This document shows, piece after piece, positions 16,864 through 25,994 of a stretch of 64,000 nt of DNA. The DNA comes from Paradevosia shaoguanensis (GTDB lineage Bacteria > Pseudomonadota > Alphaproteobacteria > Rhizobiales > Devosiaceae), in assembly GCF_016801025.1 (NCBI RefSeq), contig NZ_CP068983.1, positions 2,225,888 through 2,289,887 on the forward strand. The letters are read 5' to 3'. The position numbers and the translations under genes are program-made. Numbering within the stretch: the stretch's first letter is position 1; each line of letters starts with the position of its first letter. The notes under the pieces are model-generated. The model had not been told where the DNA came from and did no database searches. It saw only the letters and a program-made list of their open reading frames with translations.

Positions 16864-17691
16864 CTAATCCCTCCCTCCGGAAATGGGGCGTTTGGAAATC
16901 TCCTCGCCGGCCGCGATCAGCAGGTCGAGCACGGACTGCATGTCGGGGGCGTCGTGCTTGTCGAGGCGGTCGGTAAAGGGGCTGGTGAGAACCGCCAGCA
17001 CCGTACCGACCGGCCCCAGGATCGGCACCGTGAGGTTGGTTACGCTCGCCACCTGCAGGCTCGGCATGGATTCGTAGCCCTGTTCCTGCACCTTGGCGAG
17101 ACGCTCCTCGAAACCCGGGGGCAGGTCGCGGGCATCGGCCACGTCCTCGAGCACCAGCCGGCGCTCCTCGGGCGTCGCATAGGCGAGAAAGACGTGGCCG
17201 GAGCCGGTATTGACCATGGAGATACGCGAGCCGACGCGGATCGAGACGTTCCAGTAGCCGGGGCTGTCGACCTGGGCCACCACCACGAGGACGTTGCGGT
17301 CCTGGATGACGAGGTGACAGGCCTGCTCGGCCTCGCGCGCGAAGCGACGCATGATGGGGAGGGCCTGGCTCACGAGGCGGGAGACGGGCGGGGTGGCGTG
17401 CGCCAGCTCGAAAAGCTTGAGCGTCAGCTCGTACCGGTCGCCGGTCGTGCGGCGCACATAATCGCGGCGCACCAGCCGGTCGAGCATGCGGTAGATTTCG
17501 TTGGGCGAGCGGTCGAGCGACTTGGCGATTTCGGCCTGGCTCAAGCCCTCTTCGGTGGTGGACAGCAGCTCGAGGATATCCAGTCCCTTGTCCAGTGCTG
17601 GCGCGCGGTAGCGGTCGCTTTCCTCGGTGTCCAATTCGGTCGTCCCAATCTGATTGCGGCGCGATGCTAGCTGTTGACGCCGAGGCGTCAA
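16864..17691 (-). CDS. IclR-family transcriptional regulator
   Basis: This 275-residue regulator has the IclR winged helix at about residues 28-95 (ALDKGLDILELLSTTEEGLSQAEIAKSL) and the GAF-like effector domain behind it (about 110-260, with VTNLTVPILGPVGTVLAVLT). The frame starts with TTG; there is no ATG before the DNA-binding domain, so the exact start is uncertain. The gene is divergent from the solute-binding-protein gene and should control the sugar importer and the adjacent catabolic genes in response to a pathway intermediate. Confidence 0.87.
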   Translation of the reverse strand: MTPRRQQLASRRNQIGTTELDTEESDRYRAPALDKGLDILELLSTTEEGLSQAEIAKSLDRSPNEIYRMLDRLVRRDYVRRTTGDRYELTLKLFELAHATPPVSRLVSQALPIMRRFAREAEQACHLVIQDRNVLVVVAQVDSPGYWNVSIRVGSRISMVNTGSGHVFLAYATPEERRLVLEDVADARDLPPGFEERLAKVQEQGYESMPSLQVASVTNLTVPILGPVGTVLAVLTSPFTDRLDKHDAPDMQSVLDLLIAAGEEISKRPISGGRD

Positions 17692-17712
17692 CCTGCTTAC
17701 TTACGAATAGAC

Positions 17713-17730
17713 TTTTCATATATGCATAAT
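17713..17730. promoter_or_regulatory. Candidate IclR operator/promoter region
   Basis: An A/T-rich patch with overlapping palindromes CATATATG and TATGCATA lies in the 89-base gap between the divergent IclR and binding-protein genes. It is the only palindromic A/T patch in the gap, so it is the best candidate for the IclR site, but binding is inferred. Confidence 0.4.
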
Positions 17731-17780
17731 CAAGCCTCGGATCGAGGCAACGTGCAGAGAGGTCTCAGGAGGAGAAAACA

Positions 17781-19112
17781 ATGTCATCGAAACTGATGAA
17801 AACCGCGCTCATGGCGACGGTTGCGTTCGCGAGCCTTACGGGCATCGCCGCAGCGCAGGACTTCGATTACGGCAAGTTCGACGGCTATACCTTGAAGGTG
17901 AAGCTCATCGGCGGCACCCAGTATGAAAAGCTCTATACCCGCATTCCCGAATGGGAAAAGCTGACGGGCGCCAAGGTCGAGATCGTTTCGTCCAAGAACC
18001 ACTTCGATCTCGACCGCGAGATCAAGCAGGATATCGCCTCGGGTTCGATCACCTGGTGCGTGGGCTCGAACCACACCTCGTTCGCCCCGCAATACGGTGA
18101 CCTCTATATCGACCTCAAGCAGTCGATCCCGGAAAGCGAACTGGCCAAGTACGTGCCCGGCACGCTCAAGGCTTCCGAAGTCGACGGGCGCCTGGTGCAG
18201 CTGCCGCGCGTGACCGACGTTTCCAACCTCTACTACCGCAAGTCGCTCTATGCCGACCCGGCCAACCAGGCCGCCTACAAGGAAAAGTTCGGCAAGGACC
18301 TGGCTCCGCCCGAGACCTTCGAGGACTTCAAGAACCAGGTCATCTTCTTTGCCAAGCCGCCGAACCTTTACGGCACGGCTTTCGCCGGCAAGGACGAAGG
18401 CATGTCGGGCCGCTTCATGGAAATCCTGCGCGCCAATGGCGGGGATATCTTCGACGAGAACCACAAGCCGATCTTCAACTCGGAAGCCGGCGTTGCCGCC
18501 GTCCAGTGGTTCAAGGACATCTATGACGCCAAGGCCGTTCCGGCCGGCACCGTCAACTACACCTGGGACGATATCGGCCAGGCCATGGCCGCCGGCCAGC
18601 TGGCGATCGACCTCGACTGGCCGGGCTTTGCCGGCTTCTACTCGGATCCTTCCGCTTCCAAGATCGCCGACGACCTCGGCTTCGCGGTGGCGCCGGTCGG
18701 CACGTCCGGCAAGCGCGGCGGCTGGTCCGGCTCGCACTCCTTCTCGGTGACCGAAGCCTGTGACAACAAGCCGGCCGCCGTCTCCTTCGCGGTGTTCCTC
18801 ACCAATGACGAGAGCGAGATGATGGAAGCCGAGGCCGGTAACCTGCCGACCCGCACCAAGACCTTCACCGACGTCGTCGAGTGGTTCAAGGCCAACAACA
18901 AGCCGGCTCTCGCCGAGATGTTCCCCATCTGGCAGAAGTCGCTCGATGAAGCCCGCACCCCGCCGCTGATCCCGCAGTGGATCGAAGTGTCGAACGTGAT
19001 CTGGCCGAATATCCAGGCCGCCATCATCGGCGAAAAGACCCCGCAGCAGGCCCTCGATGACGCCGCCGCCCAGGCGACGACCATCATGCAGGACGCAGGT
19101 TTGCTGCAGTAA
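17781..19112 (+). CDS. ABC sugar importer, periplasmic solute-binding protein
   Basis: This 443-residue secreted protein has a signal peptide ending at AAAQ (residues 1-26) and a family 1 solute-binding fold (EWEKLTGAKVEIV, LPRVTDVSNLYYRKSLY, FAGKDEGMSGRFMEIL, AMAAGQLAIDLDWPGF). A strong AGGAGGAG ribosome-binding site precedes the ATG. It begins an importer operon with two permeases and an ATPase. A GC-rich inverted repeat directly downstream may protect its message and give more of it than of the permeases. The sugar is likely one feeding the fuconate-type enzymes. Confidence 0.92.
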   Translation: MSSKLMKTALMATVAFASLTGIAAAQDFDYGKFDGYTLKVKLIGGTQYEKLYTRIPEWEKLTGAKVEIVSSKNHFDLDREIKQDIASGSITWCVGSNHTSFAPQYGDLYIDLKQSIPESELAKYVPGTLKASEVDGRLVQLPRVTDVSNLYYRKSLYADPANQAAYKEKFGKDLAPPETFEDFKNQVIFFAKPPNLYGTAFAGKDEGMSGRFMEILRANGGDIFDENHKPIFNSEAGVAAVQWFKDIYDAKAVPAGTVNYTWDDIGQAMAAGQLAIDLDWPGFAGFYSDPSASKIADDLGFAVAPVGTSGKRGGWSGSHSFSVTEACDNKPAAVSFAVFLTNDESEMMEAEAGNLPTRTKTFTDVVEWFKANNKPALAEMFPIWQKSLDEARTPPLIPQWIEVSNVIWPNIQAAIIGEKTPQQALDDAAAQATTIMQDAGLLQ

Positions 19113-19147
19113 GTGCTGTGAAGGGCCGTCCGACTTGTGCGGGCGGC

Positions 19148-19252
19148 TCACCCCCACCCCTGTCCCCTCCCCGCAAGGGGGAGGGAGACCAGTTGGCGTG
19201 ATCGTGCCCCAACGTCTCCTCCCCCCTTGCGGGGGAGGGACAGGGTGGGGGG
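19148..19252. repeat. GC-rich long inverted repeat inside the ABC operon
   Basis: Arms with CCCTCCCCCTTGCGGGGGAG-like sequence face each other across about 30 bases, starting at CACCCCCACCCCTGTCCC and ending at GGGACAGGGTGGGG. It fills the gap between the binding-protein gene and the first permease, ending 12 bases before the permease start. Related units lie at 11131, 22157 and 62022. Confidence 0.82.
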
Positions 19253-19264
19253 ATTTCCACCTAG

Positions 19265-20182
19265 ATGTCGAGAACGCGCATGCGCTTCTTCCGATCGCCC
19301 CGGGCGATACCCTATCTTCTGCTGCTTCCCGCCATCCTGGTGATCCTGGCCGTGGTGCTGGTGCCGCTCCTGGTGTCGTTCTGGACGAGCTTTACCGCCT
19401 ATAATCTCACCAAGCCCGCCACGCTTTTCCAGTTCGTGGGCCTGCGCAATTATCAGCGCCTGATGGTCAATCCGGAATTCTGGTGGGCGTTCGGACGCAC
19501 GCTGGTCTTCGTCACCATCGCGCTCAACCTCGAAATGGTGCTGGGCCTGGGGCTGGCTCTGCTCATCAACAAGATCACCTGGGGCCAGCGCACGCTGCGG
19601 ACCATCATGATGTTCCCCATGATGTTCTCGCCGATCCTGGTCGGCTTCCAGTTCAAGTACATCTTCAACGACTCTGTCGGGCTGGTGAACAATGCGCTGT
19701 TCGACCTCGGGCTGATCAAGGAGCCGATCCCCTGGCTGGTCGACGGCACGCTCGCCAACTTCTCCATCCTTTTCGCCGAGATCTGGATGTCGACCTCGGT
19801 GTTCGCGATCCTGCTGCTGGCGGGCCTGATGGCTCTGCCCAAGGAGCCGATCGAGGCCGCCAAGGTGGATGGCTGCAATCCGGTTCAGGTGTTCCGGCAC
19901 ATCACGCTGCCGTTCCTGATGCCCTTCGTCTACATCGCCATGACCATCCGCTCGCTCGATATCGCGCGTGCCTATGACATGGTCCGCATCATGACCAATG
20001 GCGGACCGGCCGGGCGCACCGAGCTCCTGTGGACGCTCATGACCCGCACCGGCTACCAGAACAGCCAGATGGGCATGGCCAATGCCATGGGCTACATCTC
20101 GATCCTGCTCTCGATCGTCTTCACCTTCTACTTCTACCGCAAGCTGGTGGCTGCGCGGACCTTCATGGGAGGCGCGCAATGA
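19265..20182 (+). CDS. ABC sugar importer permease (MalF/UgpA type)
   Basis: This 305-residue inner-membrane protein has six predicted membrane segments and the binding-protein-dependent transport signature EAAKVDGCNPVQVFRHITLP near residue 197, which docks the ATPase. The N-terminal stretch RAIPYLLLLPAILVILAVVLVPLLV is typical for MalF/UgpA-type permeases. It overlaps the second permease gene by ATGA. Its translation start lies right after the GC-rich repeat, whose right arm supplies purines but no clean spaced ribosome-binding site. Confidence 0.92.
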   Translation: MSRTRMRFFRSPRAIPYLLLLPAILVILAVVLVPLLVSFWTSFTAYNLTKPATLFQFVGLRNYQRLMVNPEFWWAFGRTLVFVTIALNLEMVLGLGLALLINKITWGQRTLRTIMMFPMMFSPILVGFQFKYIFNDSVGLVNNALFDLGLIKEPIPWLVDGTLANFSILFAEIWMSTSVFAILLLAGLMALPKEPIEAAKVDGCNPVQVFRHITLPFLMPFVYIAMTIRSLDIARAYDMVRIMTNGGPAGRTELLWTLMTRTGYQNSQMGMANAMGYISILLSIVFTFYFYRKLVAARTFMGGAQ

Positions 20183-21042
20183 GCCGGCAATTGACTATCG
20201 AAAAGCCGTGGCAGCGCTGGCTGATCCGGCTGGGCGTGTTCGTGGCCATGGTCATCCTGTGCGTCCCGGGCGTCTGGGTCGTGCTCACCGCCTTCCGCCC
20301 CAATATCGAAATCCTGGCCCGCCCGGCGGTGTGGATTCCCCATGAGCTGACGCTCAACAACTTCAAGGGGATTTTCGGGCTCCTGCCGACCCAGCAGGGC
20401 CTGCCGGTGGCGCAGTATTTCATCAACTCGCTCGTCATCTCGGTGACCTCGACATTGGTCGCCATCATCGTGGGCATGGCCGGCGGCTACGCCTTCGCGC
20501 GCTACCGCTTCAAGGGCAAGGCCGCGCTTTTCCTGGCCTTCATGCTGTCGCGCACCGTGCCGGGCGTGGCACTGTCGCTGCCGCTCTTCATCGTCTGGGC
20601 CCGGGTCGGGCTCATCGATACCCCGATCGGGCTGATCCTCGTCTACATGGCGATCAACATCCCCTTCACCATCTGGCTCACCGACGGCTTCTTCCGGCAG
20701 ATTCCGGTCGACCTTTCGGAGGCCGCCCAGATCGATGGCTGCACGCGCTGGCAGGCGTTCTGGAAGGTCGAGTTTCCGCTCGCCCGTTCGGGACTGGCCT
20801 CGGCGGCGATCTTCGCCTTCCTCACCTCGTGGAACGAATATGCGCTGGCCAGCCAGCTCACCCGCACCACGGCAAGCAAGACCATGCCGGTGGGCCTGAT
20901 GGATTTCACCGCACAATTCACGGTGGACTGGACCGGTATGAGCGCCATGGCCGTGCTCATCATCATCCCGGCTCTCGTCCTCACCTTCATCGTCCAAAAA
21001 CATCTGATCGCCGGCCTGACGTTCGGCGGCGTAAAGGGTTAG
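20179..21042 (+). CDS. ABC sugar importer permease (MalG/UgpE type)
   Basis: This 287-residue membrane protein has six predicted segments and the EAAQIDGCTRWQAFWKVEFPL docking loop (near residues 186-206, seen in part). The N-terminus ends the first segment with VWVVLTAFRPNIEI, the usual pattern of MalG-type subunits. It is coupled to the first permease by ATGA and is followed by the ATPase gene after four bases. It forms the heteromeric channel with the preceding gene product. Confidence 0.92.
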   Translation: MSRQLTIEKPWQRWLIRLGVFVAMVILCVPGVWVVLTAFRPNIEILARPAVWIPHELTLNNFKGIFGLLPTQQGLPVAQYFINSLVISVTSTLVAIIVGMAGGYAFARYRFKGKAALFLAFMLSRTVPGVALSLPLFIVWARVGLIDTPIGLILVYMAINIPFTIWLTDGFFRQIPVDLSEAAQIDGCTRWQAFWKVEFPLARSGLASAAIFAFLTSWNEYALASQLTRTTASKTMPVGLMDFTAQFTVDWTGMSAMAVLIIIPALVLTFIVQKHLIAGLTFGGVKG

Positions 21043-21046
21043 TCCA

Positions 21047-22132
<1,086 letters not shown>

Positions 22133-22156
22133 TGGCAAATTCCGTGACACTGGCAC

Positions 22157-22252
22157 CCCCCACCCTGTCCCTCCCCCGCAAGGGGGGAGGTGACGTGCCG
22201 GCACAACCTTTCTTCACCTCCCCCCTTGCGGGGGAGGCCGGGAGGGGGGTGG
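22157..22252. repeat. GC-rich long inverted repeat supplying a ribosome-binding site
   Basis: The arms start at ACCCCCCACCCTGTCCC and end at GGCCGGGAGGGGGGTGG, with inner hairpins around CCCCCTTGCGGGGGAGG. The last bases (GGGAGGGGGGT) stand five to ten bases before the ATG at 22256, so the repeat itself provides the Shine-Dalgarno sequence of the enolase-superfamily gene. Confidence 0.82.
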
Positions 22253-22255
22253 CCA

Positions 22256-23362
22256 ATGGCTAAGATCGTCCGCGTCGAACTTCTCATGGTCGACCTCAAG
22301 CCCAAGGTGAAGAGGGTCGATGCCATCCAGTCCTTCGTCTCCCAGGAGACGCCGATCGTGCGCATCACCGATGCCGACGGCGCGGTGGGCGTGGGCTACA
22401 GCTACACCATCGGCACCGGCGGCATGTCGGTGATGAAGCTGCTTGAGCTGACGCTGGCGCCCGCCATAATCGGCCGGGACGCCTACGACATCGAAAAGAT
22501 CTGGCGCGACCTGCTGTTCCTGACGCATGCGACCACGGTCGGCGCCATTACCGCCATCGCCATGGCGGCGATCGACACGGCGCTCTGGGATCTAAAAGCC
22601 AAAAAACTCGGGCTGCCGCTGCATATCCTTGCCGGTGGCGCCCAGAAGGCCATTCCGCTCTACACCACCGAGGGCGGCTGGCTGCATCTGGAGCAATCGG
22701 CGCTGGTGGAAGACGCGCTGCGGGCCAAGGCCGACGGCTTTGCCGGGGCCAAGCTCAAGGTGGGCCGGCCCATCCACGAGGACGTCAAGCGCATCTCGGC
22801 GGTCCGTGAGGCCGTCGGCCCGGGCTTTGAAATCTTCACCGACGCCAACCAGGCCTTTGCGGTGGATGAAGCCATCCGCCGGGCGCGGGCCTATGAGCCG
22901 CTCGATATCGGCTGGCTGGAAGAGCCGCTGCCGGCCGACGACATCGAGGGCCACAAGCGGCTGGTCGAGCATACGAGCCTTCCCATCGCTGTGGGCGAAA
23001 GCCTCTATTCGCACCTGCATTTCCGCGAATATCTCGAACGCCATGCCTGCTCGATCGTGCAGGTGGATGTGGGCCGCATCGGGGGCATCACGCCCTGGCT
23101 CAAGGTCGCCCACATGGCCGAGTGCTTCAACATCGCCGTCTGTCCGCATTTCCTTATGGAACTGCATGTCTCGCTCTGCGCCGCCGTGCCCAATGCACGC
23201 TGGGTCGAATACATTCCGCAGCTCGACGACTTGACCTCCGAGCGAATGACCATTCGAGATGGCAAGGCGATACCGAGCGACGCGCCGGGCCTGGGCATTG
23301 CCTGGGATTTCGAGGCGATCGACGGCATGGTTGTCGACGGGTCGCGCACGGTTGTTTCTTAG
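22256..23362 (+). CDS. Mandelate racemase-type enolase-superfamily enzyme (sugar acid dehydratase-like)
   Basis: This 368-residue enzyme has the full catalytic set of the mandelate racemase subgroup: Lys166 and Lys168 in AKLKVG, metal ligands Asp196 (TDANQ), Glu222 (LEEPL) and Glu248 (VGES), and the Asp271 and His298 pair (VDVGR, CPHF). Members with this set dehydrate or racemise sugar acids or hydroxy acids, for example galactarate, talarate or lyxonate. Which acid is used is not clear. It sits between the ABC importer and the SDR/fuconate dehydratase genes and is a second, distinct enolase-superfamily enzyme in the same operon. Confidence 0.82.
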   Translation: MAKIVRVELLMVDLKPKVKRVDAIQSFVSQETPIVRITDADGAVGVGYSYTIGTGGMSVMKLLELTLAPAIIGRDAYDIEKIWRDLLFLTHATTVGAITAIAMAAIDTALWDLKAKKLGLPLHILAGGAQKAIPLYTTEGGWLHLEQSALVEDALRAKADGFAGAKLKVGRPIHEDVKRISAVREAVGPGFEIFTDANQAFAVDEAIRRARAYEPLDIGWLEEPLPADDIEGHKRLVEHTSLPIAVGESLYSHLHFREYLERHACSIVQVDVGRIGGITPWLKVAHMAECFNIAVCPHFLMELHVSLCAAVPNARWVEYIPQLDDLTSERMTIRDGKAIPSDAPGLGIAWDFEAIDGMVVDGSRTVVS

Positions 23363-23379
23363 GGTTTGGAGATAAGTTC

Positions 23380-24111
23380 ATGGCCGATCTCAACGGCAAA
23401 ATCACGCTGATCACCGCCGCCGCGCAGGGCATTGGCCGCGCTTCGGTCGAGGCGTTTTCGCGGGCCGGCGCAAAGGTCATCGCCACCGACATCAATGCCG
23501 AAAAGCTCCGGGAACTCGATGGCATTCCCAATGTCACCACACGCGTGCTCAACGTGCTCGATGCCGAGGCGGTCAATGCCGCCGTCGCCGAGATCGGCCG
23601 CATCGACGTGCTCTTTAACTGCGCGGGCGTCGTCCACAACGGCACCGTGCTCGAAATGAGCGAGAAGGACCTCGAATTCGCCTTCGACCTCAATGTCTGG
23701 GCCCAGGTGCGGACCATCAAGGCGATCCTCCCGGGCATGCTGGAGCGCGGCGATGGCGCCATCGTCAACATGGCGACGGTGGCCTCCTCGGTCAAAGGCG
23801 TGCCCAACCGCGCCGCCTATTCGATCTCCAAGGCCGCCGTCATCGGCCTCACCAAGTCGGTGGCCGCCGACTATGTGACCCGAGGCATCCGCTGCAACGC
23901 CATTGCCCCGGGCACCGTCGACAGCCCCTCGCTCCACGAGCGCTGGAAGGCGACCGGCGACTTCGAGGCGGCCAAAACGGCCTTCATCGCGCGCCAGCCC
24001 ATCGGGCGCATCGGCAAGCCCGAGGAAGTGGCGGACCTCGCCGTCTATCTCGCCGGCGCCACCTACACGACCGGCCAGGTCCACGTCATCGACGGCGGCT
24101 GGACCGGCTGA
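23380..24111 (+). CDS. Short-chain dehydrogenase, 2-keto-3-deoxy-L-fuconate dehydrogenase-like
   Basis: This 243-residue SDR has the cofactor motif AAAQGIGRAS (residues 13-22; the usual TGxxxGIG has Ala in place of the first Gly), NCAGVV, and the catalytic Tyr-x-x-x-Lys in YSISKAAV near residue 147. The cofactor-binding Asp after the second strand (TDIN) points to NAD. The C-terminal YTTGQVHVIDGGWTG is close to that of 2-keto-3-deoxy-L-fuconate dehydrogenases. It follows the first enolase-type gene by 17 bases and precedes the fuconate dehydratase gene by 28, matching the order expected for that pathway. Confidence 0.8.
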   Translation: MADLNGKITLITAAAQGIGRASVEAFSRAGAKVIATDINAEKLRELDGIPNVTTRVLNVLDAEAVNAAVAEIGRIDVLFNCAGVVHNGTVLEMSEKDLEFAFDLNVWAQVRTIKAILPGMLERGDGAIVNMATVASSVKGVPNRAAYSISKAAVIGLTKSVAADYVTRGIRCNAIAPGTVDSPSLHERWKATGDFEAAKTAFIARQPIGRIGKPEEVADLAVYLAGATYTTGQVHVIDGGWTG

Positions 24112-24139
24112 TTCCTTTTGCTTTGCGGAACCTCGTTCG

Positions 24140-25414
24140 ATGACCAAGATTACCGGCCTCAAGACCTTTGACCTGCGTTTCCCGACCTCCCAGTCGCTCG
24201 ACGGGTCGGACGCCATGAACCCCGATCCCGATTACTCGGCGGCCTATGTCGTCCTCCAAACGGATGGCGCCCATGAAGGGCACGGCCTCACCTTCACCAT
24301 CGGGCGCGGCAACGAAGTGGTGTGCGCGGCGATCAAGGCGCTTGAGGGCCGGGTGCTTGGGCTCGAACTCGGCTGGATCGCCGAAAATCCCGGCCGTTTC
24401 TGGCGGCACGTGACCGGCGACAGCCAGTTGCGCTGGATCGGCCCGGACAAGGGCGCGATGCACCTGGCCACCGGCGCCGTGGTCAACGCAGTCTGGGACC
24501 TCCTCGCCAAGGATGCGGGCAAGCCTGTCTGGCAATTCGTTGCCGACATGCCCCCCGAGCAATTGGTCTCGATCATCGATTTCCGCTACCTCACCGACGC
24601 CATCACCCCCGAGGAGGCGCTCGAAATCTTCCGCAAGGCGGAGACCGGCAAGGCCGAGCGTATCGCCAAGCTCAAGGCCGAGGGGTATCCCTGCTACACG
24701 ACCTCGGCCGGCTGGCTGGGCTATTCGAACGAAAAGCTCACGCGCCTTGCCACCGAGGCGGTGGACGCCGGGTTCAAGCACATCAAGATGAAGGTCGGGC
24801 GGGATCTCGACGACGACATCAGGCGCCTCGAAATCGTGCGCTCGATCATGGGACCGGACCGGTATCTGATGATCGACGCCAACCAGGTGTGGGAAGTCGA
24901 CCAGGCCATCGACTGGGTGCGCGAGCTCAAGCGCTTCAACCCCTACTTCATCGAGGAGCCGACCAGCCCCGATGACATCGAGGGGCACCGCAAGATCCGC
25001 GAATCCATCGCCCCGGTGAAGGTGGCGACCGGCGAGATGTGCCAGAACCGCATCATCTTCAAGCAGTTCATCACGCGGGGCGCCATCGACATCGTCCAGA
25101 TCGATGCCTGCCGCATCGGGGGCCTGAACGAAGTGCTCTCGGTGCTGCTGATGGCGGCCAAATACAAGCTGCCGGTCTGGCCGCATGCGGGCGGCGTCGG
25201 CCTGTGCGAATACGTGCAGCACCTCTCGATGATCGACTACCTCGTCGTCTCGGGCACCAAGGAAGGCCGGGTGATCGAGTTCGTGGACCATCTCCACGAG
25301 CACTTCATCGAACCCTGCGACATCCAGAACGCCGCTTACATGCCGCCCAAGCTGCCGGGCTTCTCGATCCAGATGAAGCCGGAATCCATCGTCGAGCACG
25401 TATTCGAAGGGTGA
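24140..25414 (+). CDS. fucD: L-fuconate dehydratase (enolase superfamily)
   Basis: This 424-residue enzyme matches the fuconate dehydratase family in length and residues: Lys216 and Lys218 (IKMKVG), Asp246 (IDANQ), Glu272 (IEEPTSP), Glu299 (GEM), Asp322 (QIDACR) and His349 (WPHAGG). The long N-terminal capping domain with SLDGSDAMNPDPDYSAAYV is characteristic of this family. It dehydrates L-fuconate, or the closely related L-galactonate or D-arabinonate, to the 2-keto-3-deoxy acid, which the SDR encoded upstream can oxidise. It is the last gene of the operon. Confidence 0.88.
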   Translation: MTKITGLKTFDLRFPTSQSLDGSDAMNPDPDYSAAYVVLQTDGAHEGHGLTFTIGRGNEVVCAAIKALEGRVLGLELGWIAENPGRFWRHVTGDSQLRWIGPDKGAMHLATGAVVNAVWDLLAKDAGKPVWQFVADMPPEQLVSIIDFRYLTDAITPEEALEIFRKAETGKAERIAKLKAEGYPCYTTSAGWLGYSNEKLTRLATEAVDAGFKHIKMKVGRDLDDDIRRLEIVRSIMGPDRYLMIDANQVWEVDQAIDWVRELKRFNPYFIEEPTSPDDIEGHRKIRESIAPVKVATGEMCQNRIIFKQFITRGAIDIVQIDACRIGGLNEVLSVLLMAAKYKLPVWPHAGGVGLCEYVQHLSMIDYLVVSGTKEGRVIEFVDHLHEHFIEPCDIQNAAYMPPKLPGFSIQMKPESIVEHVFEG

Positions 25415-25483
25415 TTGGCGAGCGGCCAGAAGCCTCCGGCACCCCCAATCTTGGTTGCCCGACGAAGGTCGGATCAGATGCCG

Positions 25484-25816
25484 TTAACTCTCCGAAATCC
25501 GCAGCTCCCGCACCTTCCCACCCCCGAGCGTGAAGGTGAATTTACTCGTTCCCGAAAAGAAGCTGCTCTTCCAGTCCGTCATCACTTCCACCTTCTCGGG
25601 TGAAGCGGAGAGCACCTTGGCAATGGTCAGCGTGCCCTTGGCGCCGATCAGTTCCTTGTCGCTCCAGCCGCGGATCGCGGCGTGGCCGGAAAACCGTCGG
25701 CCCCAGTCCTCGACCACTCCGTCTTCGGGGAAGAAGGCGAGGAAAGCTTCGGTGTCGCCGCGATTGATGGCCTGACGGAGGCTCTCGATCACTGTGGGCA
25801 GGGTTGGATCAGCCAT
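25484..25816 (-). CDS. SnoaL/NTF2-like fold protein
   Basis: This 110-residue protein has the cone-shaped NTF2/SnoaL pattern: an N-terminal helix TVIESLRQAINRGDTEAFLAFF, then DGVVEDWGRRFSGHAAIRGW and beta strands ending with VRELRIS. Such proteins are small isomerases, hydrolases or ligand-binding proteins; nothing here shows which. The ATG at 25816 is used rather than a GTG three codons upstream. It is convergent with the fuconate dehydratase gene and is a single-gene unit. Confidence 0.75.
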   Translation of the reverse strand: MADPTLPTVIESLRQAINRGDTEAFLAFFPEDGVVEDWGRRFSGHAAIRGWSDKELIGAKGTLTIAKVLSASPEKVEVMTDWKSSFFSGTSKFTFTLGGGKVRELRISES

Positions 25817-25994
25817 GTTTTGCACCTAATTGCCGGTAGAGTGACGCATGGACGATTGGCGAGAAGTCGATGCGACACAAGCCAAATTTGTTCGATGCCT
25901 TTGGCGCTATCGCTTGCGCGACAGCCGCCGAATCCTCATTTTTGTTTTCCTGACCACACAACGGCGCCTTCTGGCGCCGCCGGAGACCTGTTGA